A stretch of DNA of 64,000 nucleotides from Epilithonimonas vandammei (GCF_003860525.1 NZ_CP034161.1:2790001-2854000); one strand, 5' to 3'; numbered from the stretch's first letter, positions 43,340 through 53,449 are shown. Notes: generated by a model not told the origin, from the sequence alone. Made by a program: numbers and translations.

Positions 43340-44608
43340 TTAAACTAGCATACTCAACACATCCGGATTATCATTAAGATAAGATTCAAAATAACCGAGA
43401 TTTTGCATTCTCTGTTTTAAACCATTAAAATCAGAAATATTGGAAAGTTCGATTCCGACGATTGCCAAAGCGGTTTCTCGTGAATTTTTCTTGGTGTATT
43501 CGAAATGGGTGATGTCGTCATTTTCTCCTAAGACATTCAGAACAAAATCTTTCAGAGAACCAGGACGTTGTGGAAATTTGACCATAAAATAATGTTTCAA
43601 ACCATTGTAAAGCAAAGCCCTTTCTTTGATTTCTTCCATTCTTGTAATATCGTTGTTGCTACCACTAACGATGCAAACCACATTTTTCCCTTTAATCTGA
43701 TTTCTATATTGTTCTAAAGCCGAAATAGATAAAGCCCCAGCTGGTTCCAAAACAATTGCATCTTTATTATACAATTGAAGAATCGTATCACAAATCTTCC
43801 CTTCATCCACAGGAATACAGTCTGCAAGCGCATTTTTGCAAATCTCAAACGTTAAATCTCCTACTCTTTTAACTGCTGCACCGTCAACAAAACCGTCAAC
43901 TTCAAGCAATTCTGTATTAATATTATTATCTATGGAAGTCCTCATAGAAGGCGCTCCTTTTGACTCAACTCCAATTAATTGAGTCTCTTTCGACAATTCT
44001 TTAAAAACTGTTGCAATGCCCGAAGCCAAACCGCCACCGCCAATTGGAATGAAAACAAAATCAATATTTTCTTGCTGCTGTTCTAAAATTTCCAAAGCTA
44101 AAGTTGCCTGACCTTCAATAATCTGAACATCATCAAAAGGATGAATAAAAGCTGCTCCAGAAGTTTTTGCAAATTCCAAAGCTGCATTTTTTGAAGCATC
44201 AAAAGTATCTCCAATCAATTTGATTTCGGCAAAGTTTCCACCAAACATTTCTACTTGTTCCAGCTTTTGTTTTGGAGTTGTCACAGGCATAAAAATCGTT
44301 CCTTTGATTTGGAGTTGTTTACAGGAAAAAGCTACACCTTGCGCGTGATTTCCTGCACTGGCACAAACAATTCCTTGCGAAACTTTTTCTTCATTGAACA
44401 GACTTTTGATTTTATTGTAAGCGCCTCGTAATTTGTAAGACCTTACAGGTTGTAAATCCTCTCTTTTGAGGAAAATATTGGCACCAAATTTTTCTGACAA
44501 TCGGGAATTGTATTGCAAAGGCGTATAATTCACGACTTTTTCTATACTTTTTCGAGCTTCTTTAACCGCTTCCAAGGTTGGAAATATAAGCGTTTCGTTC
44601 ATCTTCAT
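43340..44608 (-). CDS. ilvA: Threonine ammonia-lyase (biosynthetic threonine deaminase)
   Basis: Makes 2-oxobutyrate from threonine for isoleucine synthesis. 422 residues, PLP fold type II. The PLP lysine is in VRSYKLRGAYNKIKS; the Ser/Asn-rich CASAGNHAQGVAFSC and phosphate-binding glycine loop FIPIGGGGLASGIATVF are intact. The C-terminal ~85 residues form a single ACT-like regulatory domain (VKFPQRPGSLKDFVLNVLG), the short variant, suggesting feedback by isoleucine. Last gene of the ilv block, separated from the ABC ATPase by a 191-bp palindromic element. M3 (44602) is an alternative start. Confidence 0.96.
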   Translation of the reverse strand: MKMNETLIFPTLEAVKEARKSIEKVVNYTPLQYNSRLSEKFGANIFLKREDLQPVRSYKLRGAYNKIKSLFNEEKVSQGIVCASAGNHAQGVAFSCKQLQIKGTIFMPVTTPKQKLEQVEMFGGNFAEIKLIGDTFDASKNAALEFAKTSGAAFIHPFDDVQIIEGQATLALEILEQQQENIDFVFIPIGGGGLASGIATVFKELSKETQLIGVESKGAPSMRTSIDNNINTELLEVDGFVDGAAVKRVGDLTFEICKNALADCIPVDEGKICDTILQLYNKDAIVLEPAGALSISALEQYRNQIKGKNVVCIVSGSNNDITRMEEIKERALLYNGLKHYFMVKFPQRPGSLKDFVLNVLGENDDITHFEYTKKNSRETALAIVGIELSNISDFNGLKQRMQNLGYFESYLNDNPDVLSMLV

Positions 44609-44627
44609 TTATAATTTTTATTTTTTA

Positions 44628-44802
44628 AACCACAAAAGTCACAAAAGATATTATTTTCTTAAAGTTTAAATAGTTGAAAATAAGAAGCTCACAAAATGTT
44701 CATCATTTTCGACATTCTTTTTGTGAACTTTAAACACATCTTTTTAAAGCTTAAAAAAACTTTTGTGCCTTTTGACTTCGTCGAATCTACGATTTGTGGT
44801 CA
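44628..44802. repeat. Long imperfect palindrome between the ABC ATPase and ilvA
   Basis: The left arm ACCACAAAAGTCACAAAAG is partly complementary to the right end (CTTTTGTGCCTTTTGACT ... GATTTGTGGT), and an inner pair CTCACAAA / TTTGTGAA nests inside. It looks like a foldback, non-coding element of the same style as family A but not clearly the same sequence. Confidence 0.5.
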
Positions 44803-46251
44803 AATCATTTCTTTAATTCTTGTTGTTCCGTTTTCCAGAACGAGTTTGCGGCTGAGTTTTTTTGGTAATTGAGATTCAAAATGTCCAACATAAATCAACG
44901 ATTGTCCCTGACTTGCCAAATCATCAATTACCTGATTGAAATATTGCGTCTGCTCATTGTCCATCCCTTGACAAGGTTCATCCAGAATCAAAAGTTTTGG
45001 TTTTTTAATCAATGTTCTTGCGAGTAAAGCCAAACGTTGTTTTCCTAAAGGAAGTGTACTCAGCTTTTTGTTTTTATCTTCTTTCAAATCGAAGAAATAG
45101 AGAATTTGCTCCAACTGCTTTTGCTGGTCGAAACTCAGTTTCTGATACAAACTCATCGAGTCAAAAAAACCGGAAGCGATGGTTTGTCCAACGTTCGCAT
45201 TCATATCAAAATACCAATGTAACTCGGGAGAAATCATTCCGATTTTTTCTTTGATATCCCAAATACTTTCGCCACTTCCCCGCTTTTGTCCGAAAAGATG
45301 AATCTCATTGGCATAAGCTTGTGGATGGTCGCCATTTAACAAACTTAACAAGGTTGATTTTCCCGAACCATTATGACCCTGCAAAAGCCACTGTTCTCCG
45401 GAATTGACTTCCCAATCGATGTTCTTTAGGACTTGTTTTTCGCCGTAAGAAATATTGATATTTTCTAGTTTGATGAGACTTTCCTTTTCGTTTTTCTGAT
45501 TATTCTGAAGAAAAAAAGGAAGCGATTTTGGTATTCTTTCTTCACCCTTAGAAAAATCTTTTGGAGAGTTTCTATGAACTAATTTTCCGTTTTTTATTTC
45601 AACAAAATATTGAACACTTTCTGGATATTCGTCATCATTATTAATTAAAATCAAAGTGACATTTTCTTGAATCAAATCATCAAAAGTCTGATTCAAAAAC
45701 TGTCTCGATTTTACATCCAACCCTGTGTAAGGCTGGTCGATAATCAGAACTTGAGGTTTTAGCCAAAGTGCTTTCAGCAATTGTAATTTCTTGTGTTCGC
45801 CACTCGACAATTCTATTAATTGTTGATTTTTGAAATTCTCAAATCCAAAAGGTTCTAAATAGGATTCTAAAATCCTGAAATCAAGATTTTCCTCTTTCCC
45901 AAAATGATTGAGTTCCGCAAAAACAGTGAGTGTATCATTTTTGGCAAATTGATTATATCGTTGTTGATAATAAAAATTGCGGTCGCCTTCCAGATTACTG
46001 AACTGAAACCAATTGGAAACATACAAAACTTTCTTTGACAATTCTGAGTTTTCATCAAAATTGACCTCAACTTTTCCTTCAAAACTTTTGATTTCGCCGG
46101 AAATGATTTTGGCTAAAGTTGTCTTTCCACTTCCGCTTAATCCGCCTAGCATCCAACATTCTCCGGAAGATATTTCGCAGTTTAAATCTTCCAATATGGG
46201 TTTATTATATTGGAAATTGAGGTTTGAAATTTGGATGATTGGGGTTGACAT
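44800..46251 (-). CDS. Tandem ABC ATPase (ModF-like)
   Basis: 483 residues from the ATG at 46251; an upstream frame start at 46290 lies in poorly coding DNA. Two nucleotide-binding domains, no membrane segment. NBD1: Walker A GLSGSGKTTLAKI, signature ELSSGEHKKLQ, Walker B VLIIDQPYTGLD, where the catalytic Glu is replaced by Gln. NBD2: Walker A GHNGSGKSTLLSL, an unusual signature TLPLGKQRLAL, Walker B LLILDEPCQGMD. This resembles ModF/PhrA-type soluble tandem cassettes, whose role is poorly defined. Sited between ilvC and ilvA, but nothing links it to amino acid synthesis. Confidence 0.88.
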   Translation of the reverse strand: MSTPIIQISNLNFQYNKPILEDLNCEISSGECWMLGGLSGSGKTTLAKIISGEIKSFEGKVEVNFDENSELSKKVLYVSNWFQFSNLEGDRNFYYQQRYNQFAKNDTLTVFAELNHFGKEENLDFRILESYLEPFGFENFKNQQLIELSSGEHKKLQLLKALWLKPQVLIIDQPYTGLDVKSRQFLNQTFDDLIQENVTLILINNDDEYPESVQYFVEIKNGKLVHRNSPKDFSKGEERIPKSLPFFLQNNQKNEKESLIKLENINISYGEKQVLKNIDWEVNSGEQWLLQGHNGSGKSTLLSLLNGDHPQAYANEIHLFGQKRGSGESIWDIKEKIGMISPELHWYFDMNANVGQTIASGFFDSMSLYQKLSFDQQKQLEQILYFFDLKEDKNKKLSTLPLGKQRLALLARTLIKKPKLLILDEPCQGMDNEQTQYFNQVIDDLASQGQSLIYVGHFESQLPKKLSRKLVLENGTTRIKEMI

Positions 46252-46273
46252 TTTTATTTTTTGAATCAATTTT

Positions 46274-46360
46274 GAACGCAAAGGGCGCAAAGGTTTTTTT
46301 TAACTAACTGTTTTAAGTTCACAAAGGCGCTTCGCTTAGAAAAGAACTCAAAGTTTTTTT
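46274..46360. repeat. Dispersed repeat family A, copy 2
   Basis: Begins AACGCAAAGGGCGCAAAGG and a T run, then TTTTAAGTTCACAAAGGCGC, ending near AACTCAAAG with a T run. It is the closest to a consensus for family A. Confidence 0.65.
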
Positions 46361-46414
46361 AAATGTCATTCCGTTGAAAATTTTCTTTTTTAATTTCCTA
46401 CGGAATGACAAAAT
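46361..46414. repeat. Dispersed repeat family B, copy 2
   Basis: Left end TGTCATTCCGTTGAAAA and right end TTTCCTACGGAATGACA are inverted with respect to each other. Confidence 0.6.
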
Positions 46415-46454
46415 TTGAATTTAGGAACAAACTTTATTTTTATGACAAATCCCC

Positions 46455-46588
46455 TAGCCCCGATTGACTCTTTTCTTTTATTCTATTTTTTTGAATCGTC
46501 GAATCTCGTATCTCGATTTGCAACGGCATCCTTTTGTGATGAGGAACGAAGAGCAAAAGATATAGTGGAAAGCGGGATTAGCTCCTAA
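46455..46588. repeat. Dispersed repeat family C, copy 4, abutting ilvC stop
   Basis: TAGCCCCGATTG at the left, an inner insert, then GCAACGGCATCCTTTTGTG and AGTGGAAAGCGGGATTAGC at the right. It ends 2 bp before the ilvC stop codon. Confidence 0.65.
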
Positions 46589-46590
46589 TT

Positions 46591-48072
46591 TTAAACTGTT
46601 TTGATAGACTTCATCGCAGTCATTGCCTGACGAAGTTTTTTTCCTACAACTTCTACCGGATGATTTCTCAAAACATCGTTGACGTGAACCAATTGAGCGT
46701 TATCAACTGAAGCTTTTTTGCCTTCGTTAAAATCTTTTCCTACCAAATCTGTATCCACCGACTTCATAAAATCTGCCAACAAAGGTTTGCAAGCTTGATC
46801 AAAAAGATAACAACCATATTCTGCAGTGTCAGAAATTACACGATTCATCTCAAACAATTTTTTTCTTGCGATAGTGTTGGCAATCAAAGGCGTTTCGTGA
46901 AGAGATTCGTAGTAAGCAGATTCTGGTTTAATGCCTGCTTCAACCATTGTTTCGAAAGCCAGTTCAACGCCCGCTCTGATGAACGCGGACATCAAAAGAT
47001 AATTGTCAAAATATTCCTGTTCATCGATTTTCACATCGCCTGCAGGTGTTTTTTCGAAAGCGGTTTCACCTGTTTCTGCTCTCCATTTCAATAAGTTTGC
47101 GTCGCCATTTGCCCAATCTTCCATCATTGTTTTGGAAAATTCTCCCGAGATAATATCATCCTGATGTTTTTGGAAAAGTGGTCGCATAATGTCTTTCAAT
47201 TCTTCTGACAATTCGAAAGCTTTGAGTTTTGCAGGATTGGAAAGTCTATCCAACATTCCGCTCACACCGCCGTGTTTCAAAGCTTCTGTGATGACCTCAA
47301 CGCCGTATTGCACCAACTTGGAAGCATAACCTGCATCAATACCTTTCTCCACCATTTTATCGAATGAAAGAATAGAACCCGTTTGTAAAAGTCCGCACAA
47401 AATAGTTTGCTCACCCATCAAATCGGACTTCACTTCGGCAACAAAAGAGGATTTCAAAACGCCCGCTTTGTGACCGCCAGTTCCCACGCAATATGCTTTT
47501 GCTTCTGCCCAGCCTTTTCCTTGAGGATCATTTTCGGGGTGAACGGCAATCAAAGTTGGAACACCAAAACCACGTAGATATTCGGCTCTAACTTCGGAAC
47601 CCGGACATTTTGGAGCCACCATAATCACCGTCAAATCTTTACGAATCTGCATTCCTTCTTCCACGATATTGAAACCGTGAGAATAAGATAAAGTCGCACC
47701 TTGTTTCATTAATGGCTGAACCGCGTTGATAACGGAAGTATGTTGTTTGTCGGGCGTCAAATTGATAACCAAATCCGCAGTTGGAATGAGTTCTTCGTAA
47801 GTTCCGACTTTGAAATTATTTTCGGTTGCATTTTTCCACGAATCTCTCTTTTGATCGATCGCTTCCTGACGTAATGCGTAGGAAACATCCAATCCGCTGT
47901 CTCTAAGATTCAGACCTTGATTCAGACCTTGAGCACCACATCCTACAACCACGATTTTCTTTCCCTTCAATGCAGAAACGCCATCAGAAAACTCTGAACT
48001 ATCCATAAATTCCGCCTGTCCTAACTGATGCAACTGGTCTCTGAGTGATAAGGTATTGAAATAATTTGCCAT
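46591..48072 (-). CDS. ilvC: Ketol-acid reductoisomerase (class II)
   Basis: NADPH- and Mg2+-dependent step common to valine and isoleucine synthesis. 493 residues, matching the long class II form with a duplicated knotted C-terminal domain, as in E. coli. The N-terminal Rossmann fold has [20 protein letters not shown], and cofactor specificity residues follow in [16 protein letters not shown]. Metal ligands lie in [16 protein letters not shown]. Full length. 140 bp after ilvN, with a family A repeat in the gap. Confidence 0.97.
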   Translation of the reverse strand: MANYFNTLSLRDQLHQLGQAEFMDSSEFSDGVSALKGKKIVVVGCGAQGLNQGLNLRDSGLDVSYALRQEAIDQKRDSWKNATENNFKVGTYEELIPTADLVINLTPDKQHTSVINAVQPLMKQGATLSYSHGFNIVEEGMQIRKDLTVIMVAPKCPGSEVRAEYLRGFGVPTLIAVHPENDPQGKGWAEAKAYCVGTGGHKAGVLKSSFVAEVKSDLMGEQTILCGLLQTGSILSFDKMVEKGIDAGYASKLVQYGVEVITEALKHGGVSGMLDRLSNPAKLKAFELSEELKDIMRPLFQKHQDDIISGEFSKTMMEDWANGDANLLKWRAETGETAFEKTPAGDVKIDEQEYFDNYLLMSAFIRAGVELAFETMVEAGIKPESAYYESLHETPLIANTIARKKLFEMNRVISDTAEYGCYLFDQACKPLLADFMKSVDTDLVGKDFNEGKKASVDNAQLVHVNDVLRNHPVEVVGKKLRQAMTAMKSIKTV

Positions 48073-48124
48073 TTTTATTTTGTCTTGATTTTATTAAGTT
48101 TTGTTTTGAATATGTATCGAAAAT

Positions 48125-48213
48125 TGAACACAAAGCGCACTAAGATTTTTTTTAAAAACTGAATGTTTTTAAGTTCACAGAGGCGCTTACGCTCAAAATT
48201 TTGATAGTTTTTT
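48125..48213. repeat. Dispersed repeat family A, copy 3 (ilvN-ilvC gap)
   Basis: Starts GAACACAAAGCGCACTAAG with a T run, then TTTTTAAGTTCACAGAGGCG. It ends at the ilvN stop codon. Confidence 0.55.
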
Positions 48214-48803
48214 TACATTGTGAAAACGTCGTCTCTTTTGTCTAAGTATTCGTTTTCCACAATCTCGTGAGAAGGTTCTCTTTTTTCGAACTCAAGGACT
48301 TTTTCGTGGATTCCTGCGCTGCTTTTAATGATTGCGATTCTTGCTCCACGAACAAACTCGATGAGTCCGTACTTGTTGAGTTCTTCTGTCAGTCGGTCGA
48401 TTTCTTCACGATGTCCTGCTGTTTCGAAAACAATATAATCTTCCCGAATCACAACCGTAGAAGCGCCATATTGACGGAGTAAACGTTCTACGTAAACTTT
48501 TTCTGTTACTACTTTTGTCGGCACTTTGTAAAGTGCCTGTTCCTGCCATACAATCTCATCATCGGTATTGAAATAAGCTTTCAGAATATCGATTTGTTTT
48601 TCTAATTGACGACAAAGTTTTCTAACAACTTCCTCAGTTTCATTAATAAGAATCGTGAACCTATGAATGCCTTCGACTTCGGATGGAGACGTATTTAAAC
48701 TCTCGATATTGATTTTTCTTCGTGAAAAAATCCCTGATATTCTGCCGATTAAACCAACCGAATTTTCTGTGTATAATGTGATGGTAAATTCTTGTTTTTC
48801 CAT
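48213..48803 (-). CDS. ilvN: Acetolactate synthase small (regulatory) subunit
   Basis: Regulatory partner of IlvB, conferring valine feedback. 196 residues. The N-terminal ACT domain is EFTITLYTENSVGLIGRISG with FSRRKINIESLNTSPSEVEG, the usual valine-binding surface. The C-terminal ALS_ss_C-like domain includes ASTVVIREDYIVFETAGHRE. It ends with an acidic tail (YLDKRDDVFTM). It is longer than the minimal ~90-residue form and similar to the IlvH length class. 187 bp downstream of ilvB. Confidence 0.94.
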   Translation of the reverse strand: MEKQEFTITLYTENSVGLIGRISGIFSRRKINIESLNTSPSEVEGIHRFTILINETEEVVRKLCRQLEKQIDILKAYFNTDDEIVWQEQALYKVPTKVVTEKVYVERLLRQYGASTVVIREDYIVFETAGHREEIDRLTEELNKYGLIEFVRGARIAIIKSSAGIHEKVLEFEKREPSHEIVENEYLDKRDDVFTM

Positions 48804-48855
48804 TTTATGATAAATTAAAGTTCCAAAGAGTTGGAAATGGTTTGCAGATATTTTT

Positions 48856-48933
48856 TAAACGCAAAGTCCGCAAAGTTTTTTTATTTAATTCAATGTTTTA
48901 AAGTTCGCAAAGGTGTAAAACTTAGCAAAGTTT
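48856..48933. repeat. Dispersed repeat family A, copy 4 (ilvB-ilvN gap)
   Basis: Begins AAACGCAAAGTCCGCAAAG and a T run, then TTTTAAAGTTCGCAAAGGTG and ends near CTTAGCAAAGTTT. Confidence 0.6.
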
Positions 48934-48990
48934 ATTAGACTGATAATCTATCTCCTAATTTCTTTGAATTGTTTTATAAATAATTATAAA

Positions 48991-50730
48991 TTATTTAAGT
49001 CTGATTTCTGAAACCGAAGTTCCTTGTGCTACCATTGGAAAAACGTTATTTTCTTTCCCAACCATTACTTCCAAAAGATAAGCGCCATCGTGATTAATCA
49101 TTGTTTCCAAAGCTGTTTTAAGGTCTTTTCTTTCTGATATTTTTTGTCCGTCGATGTAATAACCTTTTGCAACAGCTACGAAATCTGGACTTGTGATGTT
49201 CACAAAAGAGTAACGTCTGTCGTGGAAAAGTTGTTGCCATTGTCTTACCATTCCAAGAAATTCATTATTGAGAATCAGAATTTTAACCTTCGCTCCGAAC
49301 TGCATAATCGTCCCCAATTCCTGCAATGTCATTTGGAATCCACCATCACCAATAATTGCAACAACTGTTTTTTCTGGTGCGCCATACCAAGCGCCGATTG
49401 CAGCTGGCAAACCAAATCCCATTGTTCCCAAACCTCCTGATGTTACGCTGGATTTAGAGTTGTTGAATTGAGCATATCGACAAGCAACCATTTGATGCTG
49501 ACCGACATCGGTTGTGATGATTGCATCGCCATTTGTCAATTCATTTAGAACTTTGATAACCTCTCCCATTGTCATTACATCAGTTGTTGGATTAAGTTCG
49601 TTTTGGATAACTTCTTTAATCTCTTCTTTTTCCAATTCACGGAATTTTTCCAACCAAGCTGAATGGTCATTCTCTTTGAGAAGCGCCGTCAACATTGGTA
49701 AAGTCTTCTTACAATTTCCCCAAACAGGAACAGTTGTTTTTACATTTTTATCAATTTCGGCAGGGTCAATATCAAGATGAATTATTTTTGCTTGTTTAGC
49801 ATATTTGTCCAAACGACCTGTAACCCTATCATCGAAACGCATTCCGACTGCAATGAGAACATCGCATTCGTTGGTCATTACATTGGGTGCGTAATTTCCG
49901 TGCATTCCTAACATTCCGACGTGCAATTTGTGATTGGTTGGAAGTGCGCTTAGTCCCATTACTGTAGCTCCAGCAGGAAGATTGACTTTCTCAATAAAAG
50001 CTTTGAATTCTTCTTCTGCTTTTCCTAAAATCACACCTTGTCCAAAAAGAACAAATGGTTTTTTTGCTTGATTAATGAGTTCTGCGGCCTTTTCGATATA
50101 TTCATTTCTGATTTCCGGTTCGGGACGGTAACTTCTGATATGATTGCATTTTTTATAACCTAAATATTCGAATAATTGTAATTGAGCATTTTTTGTAATA
50201 TCAATCAAAACAGGACCAGGACGACCTGTACTTGCAATATGAAAAGCTTTGGCAATAGCTTCGGGAATTTCTGTTGCATCGGTAACCTGATAATTCCATT
50301 TTGTAACCGGTGTTGTAATATTGATAACATCGGTTTCCTGAAAAGCATCGGTTCCCAAAAGCGAGGCAAAAACCTGACCTGTAATACAAACAATCGGGTT
50401 GCTATCTATCATCGCATCTGCCAAACCTGTCACCAAATTGGTTGCACCGGGACCACTGGTTGCAAATACCACTCCAGTCTTTCCTGACGTTCTCGCAAAT
50501 CCCTGTGCTGCGTGAATTGCACCTTGCTCGTGGCGAACCAAAATATGTTTCAGTTTTTCGGAATAGTCGTACAAAGCATCATAAATCGGCATAATTGCTC
50601 CACCGGGATAACCGAAAATCGTTTCCACATTTTCCTGTAACAGAGCTTCTAAAACAGCTTTTGAACCTGAGATTTCTACCGGTTTGGGTTGTTCTAATTC
50701 TGTATTTTCCTTTACTTCAAGCGTACTCAT
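48991..50730 (-). CDS. ilvB: Acetolactate synthase large (catalytic) subunit
   Basis: Thiamine-diphosphate enzyme condensing pyruvate with pyruvate or 2-oxobutyrate. 579 residues. The N-terminal domain has the catalytic Glu in ETIFGYPGGAIMPIYDAL (the Glu of HEQGAIHAAQGFARTSG interacts with ThDP). The central FAD domain contains GMLGMHGNYAPN and the C-terminal ThDP motif GDGGFQMTLQELGTIMQFG to NNEFLGMVRQWQ. Full length. 24 bp after ilvD. Confidence 0.97.
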   Translation of the reverse strand: MSTLEVKENTELEQPKPVEISGSKAVLEALLQENVETIFGYPGGAIMPIYDALYDYSEKLKHILVRHEQGAIHAAQGFARTSGKTGVVFATSGPGATNLVTGLADAMIDSNPIVCITGQVFASLLGTDAFQETDVINITTPVTKWNYQVTDATEIPEAIAKAFHIASTGRPGPVLIDITKNAQLQLFEYLGYKKCNHIRSYRPEPEIRNEYIEKAAELINQAKKPFVLFGQGVILGKAEEEFKAFIEKVNLPAGATVMGLSALPTNHKLHVGMLGMHGNYAPNVMTNECDVLIAVGMRFDDRVTGRLDKYAKQAKIIHLDIDPAEIDKNVKTTVPVWGNCKKTLPMLTALLKENDHSAWLEKFRELEKEEIKEVIQNELNPTTDVMTMGEVIKVLNELTNGDAIITTDVGQHQMVACRYAQFNNSKSSVTSGGLGTMGFGLPAAIGAWYGAPEKTVVAIIGDGGFQMTLQELGTIMQFGAKVKILILNNEFLGMVRQWQQLFHDRRYSFVNITSPDFVAVAKGYYIDGQKISERKDLKTALETMINHDGAYLLEVMVGKENNVFPMVAQGTSVSEIRLK

Positions 50731-50754
50731 ATTATTTTCAATTTTACTTTTAAA

Positions 50755-52440
50755 TTATAAATCGGTTACACAACCTTGTGAAGCATCCGCTACAGATTTA
50801 GCGTATTTGTACAACACACCTCTTTTCACTTTGTATTCGGGTTGTTGGAACTCGGCTTTTCTTTTGGTAATCTCTTCTTCTGACAATAATGCGTTGATGG
50901 TATTTTTTTCAGCATCCAATTCAATCACATCGCCGTCTTTAATTAAGCCAATCAATCCTCCGGAAAAAGCTTCCGGCGTGATATGCCCAACGACGAAACC
51001 GTGTGTTCCTCCTGAGAATCTTCCGTCTGTAATCAAGGCAACATTTTTACCTAAGCCTGAACCCATCAAAGCGGAAGTTGGCTTTAACATTTCCGGCATT
51101 CCGGGTGCGCCTTTTGGACCTTCGTTTTTAATGACAACCACATTTCCTTCCTGAATTTTTTTATCTTCGATACCTTTGATGAATTCTTTTTCGCCATCAA
51201 AAACGATTGCTGTTCCTTTAAAATAAGCACCTTCTTTTCCTGTAATTTTCGCCACAGAACCTTTCTCAGCAAGGTTTCCATACATAATTCTGATGTGACC
51301 GGTTTCTTTGATTGGATTTTTGATATCGTGAATGATATTTTGCTGTCTGTCGATAATTGAAGTGACGTGTTCCAAGTTTTCTGCAATGGTTTTACCTGTA
51401 ACCGTTAAACAATCGCCGTGAAGCAAGCCTAAATCCAATAGATATTTCATCACCGCCGGAACTCCGCCTACTTTGTGAAGGTCTTCCATTAGATATTTTC
51501 CACTTGGTTTAAGATCGGCTAGAAACGGAGTTTCATCACTTATTTTTTGAAAATCATCCAAAGTCAAATCATAACCAATTGACTTTGCAATGGCGATAAA
51601 ATGAAGAACCGCATTGGTACTTCCGCCCAAAATCATAATCAGCCTTAATGCATTTTCGAAAGCTTTTGGCGTCATAATATCAGATGGTTTAATGTCTTTT
51701 TCTAAAAGAATTTTAATGTAATGCCCGGCAAACTGACATTCTTCTTTTTTCTCTTTACTAAGTGCCGGATAAGAAGAAGAATAAGGCAAACTCATTCCCA
51801 GAGCTTCAATTGCAGAAGCCATTGTATTGGCAGTGTACATTCCACCACACGCACCTGCACTTGGACAAGAATTTTGAATCACACCTTGAAAATCTTCCTC
51901 AGAAATTTTACCTGCAATTTTGTTTCCTAACGCTTCGAAAGCTGAAACGATATTCAAATCTTCACCTTTGTAATGTCCTGGTGCAATACTTCCTCCGTAA
52001 ACCATTATCGAAGGACGGTCAAGACGCGCCATCGCCATCAGAGAACCCGGCATATTTTTGTCACAACCCGGAACTGTAATCAATCCGTCATAATATTGTC
52101 CGGCACAAACGGCTTCGATAGAATCTGCAATAATGTCTCGACTGACAAGGGAATAACGCATTCCGTCGGTTCCGTTAGTCATTCCGTCGCTGATTCCGAT
52201 GGTATGGAACATTAATCCAACTAAGTTTTGTTCTTTAACGCCTTTCTTTACAATCTCGGCAAGACCATTCAGGTGCATATTACAAGTATTTCCGTCGTAG
52301 CCCATACTTGCGATTCCAATTTGTGCTTTGTCGAAATCTTCTTTTTGGAAACCAATTCCGTAAAACATCGCCTGAGTTGCAGGTTGAGTTGGATCTTTCG
52401 TGAGTGTTTTGGAATATTTATTAAGTTCTACGCTACACAT
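50755..52440 (-). CDS. ilvD: Dihydroxy-acid dehydratase
   Basis: Fe-S dehydratase, penultimate step of valine/isoleucine synthesis. 561 residues. Cluster-ligand cysteines are expected in [32 protein letters not shown] and [19 protein letters not shown]. The C-terminal [23 protein letters not shown] is characteristic. Overlaps ilvE by 8 bp at its 5' end (ATG at 52440 lies within the ilvE end), so it is translationally coupled. Confidence 0.97.
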   Translation of the reverse strand: MCSVELNKYSKTLTKDPTQPATQAMFYGIGFQKEDFDKAQIGIASMGYDGNTCNMHLNGLAEIVKKGVKEQNLVGLMFHTIGISDGMTNGTDGMRYSLVSRDIIADSIEAVCAGQYYDGLITVPGCDKNMPGSLMAMARLDRPSIMVYGGSIAPGHYKGEDLNIVSAFEALGNKIAGKISEEDFQGVIQNSCPSAGACGGMYTANTMASAIEALGMSLPYSSSYPALSKEKKEECQFAGHYIKILLEKDIKPSDIMTPKAFENALRLIMILGGSTNAVLHFIAIAKSIGYDLTLDDFQKISDETPFLADLKPSGKYLMEDLHKVGGVPAVMKYLLDLGLLHGDCLTVTGKTIAENLEHVTSIIDRQQNIIHDIKNPIKETGHIRIMYGNLAEKGSVAKITGKEGAYFKGTAIVFDGEKEFIKGIEDKKIQEGNVVVIKNEGPKGAPGMPEMLKPTSALMGSGLGKNVALITDGRFSGGTHGFVVGHITPEAFSGGLIGLIKDGDVIELDAEKNTINALLSEEEITKRKAEFQQPEYKVKRGVLYKYAKSVADASQGCVTDL

Positions 52441-53335
52441 ATTGCAAGTTTGATTTTAAATAAGAATAATCTTCTTCTAATACTAAATGGCGATAAGCTG
52501 TCTGAATTTTTGATGATAAACTTTCTTCCCAATTCAGTTTGAAGGGAATATTATCCAAAGAATCCAATGCTACAATCTCCGCTGCTGTTCCACAGAAAAA
52601 TCCGGCATCTGCGCCCTGCATTTCTTCCGGTTTGAAGAGTTTTTCTTCGTAAGGAATTCCAAGATTATCGCAGATTTCAAAAACTGTCGCTCTGGTAATT
52701 CCGGGAAGTATGCTCCCTTTTGCCGGAGTGAACAGTTTTCCCCCTTTTTCAAAAAAGATATTGGCTCCTGAACTTTCTGCTACATTTCCTTCCGCATCCA
52801 GAACCAAAGCTTCATCAAAACCTTTATCTTTCGCTTCCTGACAAGCCAAAATCGAGTTTACATAATGACCGCTTACTTTTGCTTCTACTTTGAAAGCTTT
52901 TGGATTTGGACGTTCAAATGACGACGTCATAATTCTCATTTTGTTTGCCATATAACCGTTATCCCAATTCCAAACTTCTATAACGAGATAGCTTTTTTGT
53001 CCTTTTGACAAAGCCATATTTGGAGAACAAATGACCAATGGACGAATGTATGCGTTACTTAGATTATTTTGTTCCAAAAGTTTGTAGGTAATTTCAATCA
53101 TTTCTTCGGTAGAATAATCAAAAGGCATCATCATTGTTTCGGCAGATTTACGAAGTCTGTCGTAATGTTCCTCTGCTTTGAAAATCTTAGTTCCATTGGC
53201 TGTTTTGTAAGATTTAATTCCCTCGAAAACGGCATATCCGTAGTGCAACGATTGACCGTACAAGTCGGTTTTGGCTTCTTTTGCTTTCATATATTCCCCA
53301 TCAAAGAAGAGAACACTGTCGACATTATAATACAT
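52433..53335 (-). CDS. ilvE: Branched-chain amino acid aminotransferase
   Basis: PLP fold type IV transaminase, last step of Ile/Val/Leu synthesis. 300 residues. [15 protein letters not shown] near the N-terminus and the PLP lysine region [21 protein letters not shown] are typical of IlvE, as is [15 protein letters not shown] and the C-terminal [13 protein letters not shown]. First structural gene of the ilv operon, preceded by a leader peptide and terminator. The placement of ilvE first is less common than ilvB- or ilvD-first operons. Confidence 0.95.
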   Translation of the reverse strand: MYYNVDSVLFFDGEYMKAKEAKTDLYGQSLHYGYAVFEGIKSYKTANGTKIFKAEEHYDRLRKSAETMMMPFDYSTEEMIEITYKLLEQNNLSNAYIRPLVICSPNMALSKGQKSYLVIEVWNWDNGYMANKMRIMTSSFERPNPKAFKVEAKVSGHYVNSILACQEAKDKGFDEALVLDAEGNVAESSGANIFFEKGGKLFTPAKGSILPGITRATVFEICDNLGIPYEEKLFKPEEMQGADAGFFCGTAAEIVALDSLDNIPFKLNWEESLSSKIQTAYRHLVLEEDYSYLKSNLQYV

Positions 53336-53380
53336 TTTGTATCGGTTTTATATTTTATTAAATGTTTTGTTTTCTTACAT

Positions 53381-53411
53381 AAAAAAACCATTCTCTTGAT
53401 GAGAATGGTTT
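53381..53411 (-). terminator. Attenuator terminator between leader peptide and ilvE
   Basis: A perfect 11-bp stem AAACCATTCTC / GAGAATGGTTT with a 5-nt loop is followed on the minus strand by seven T residues in total. It lies 46 bp upstream of ilvE, after the leader peptide stop. Confidence 0.88.
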
Positions 53412-53449
53412 GTATTATTTCAATTTCAAAAATTATCACAAGCCATCAC

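Noticed and set aside
46252-46290. Longer ABC ATPase from 46290
   Set aside because: The added residues are basic and unlike the family, and overlap repeat family A; MSTPIIQISNLNF is the natural N-terminus.
50182-50487. Cys-rich frames opposite ilvB
   Set aside because: They lie wholly opposite a well-conserved gene and mirror its codon pattern; no start signals or family resemblance.
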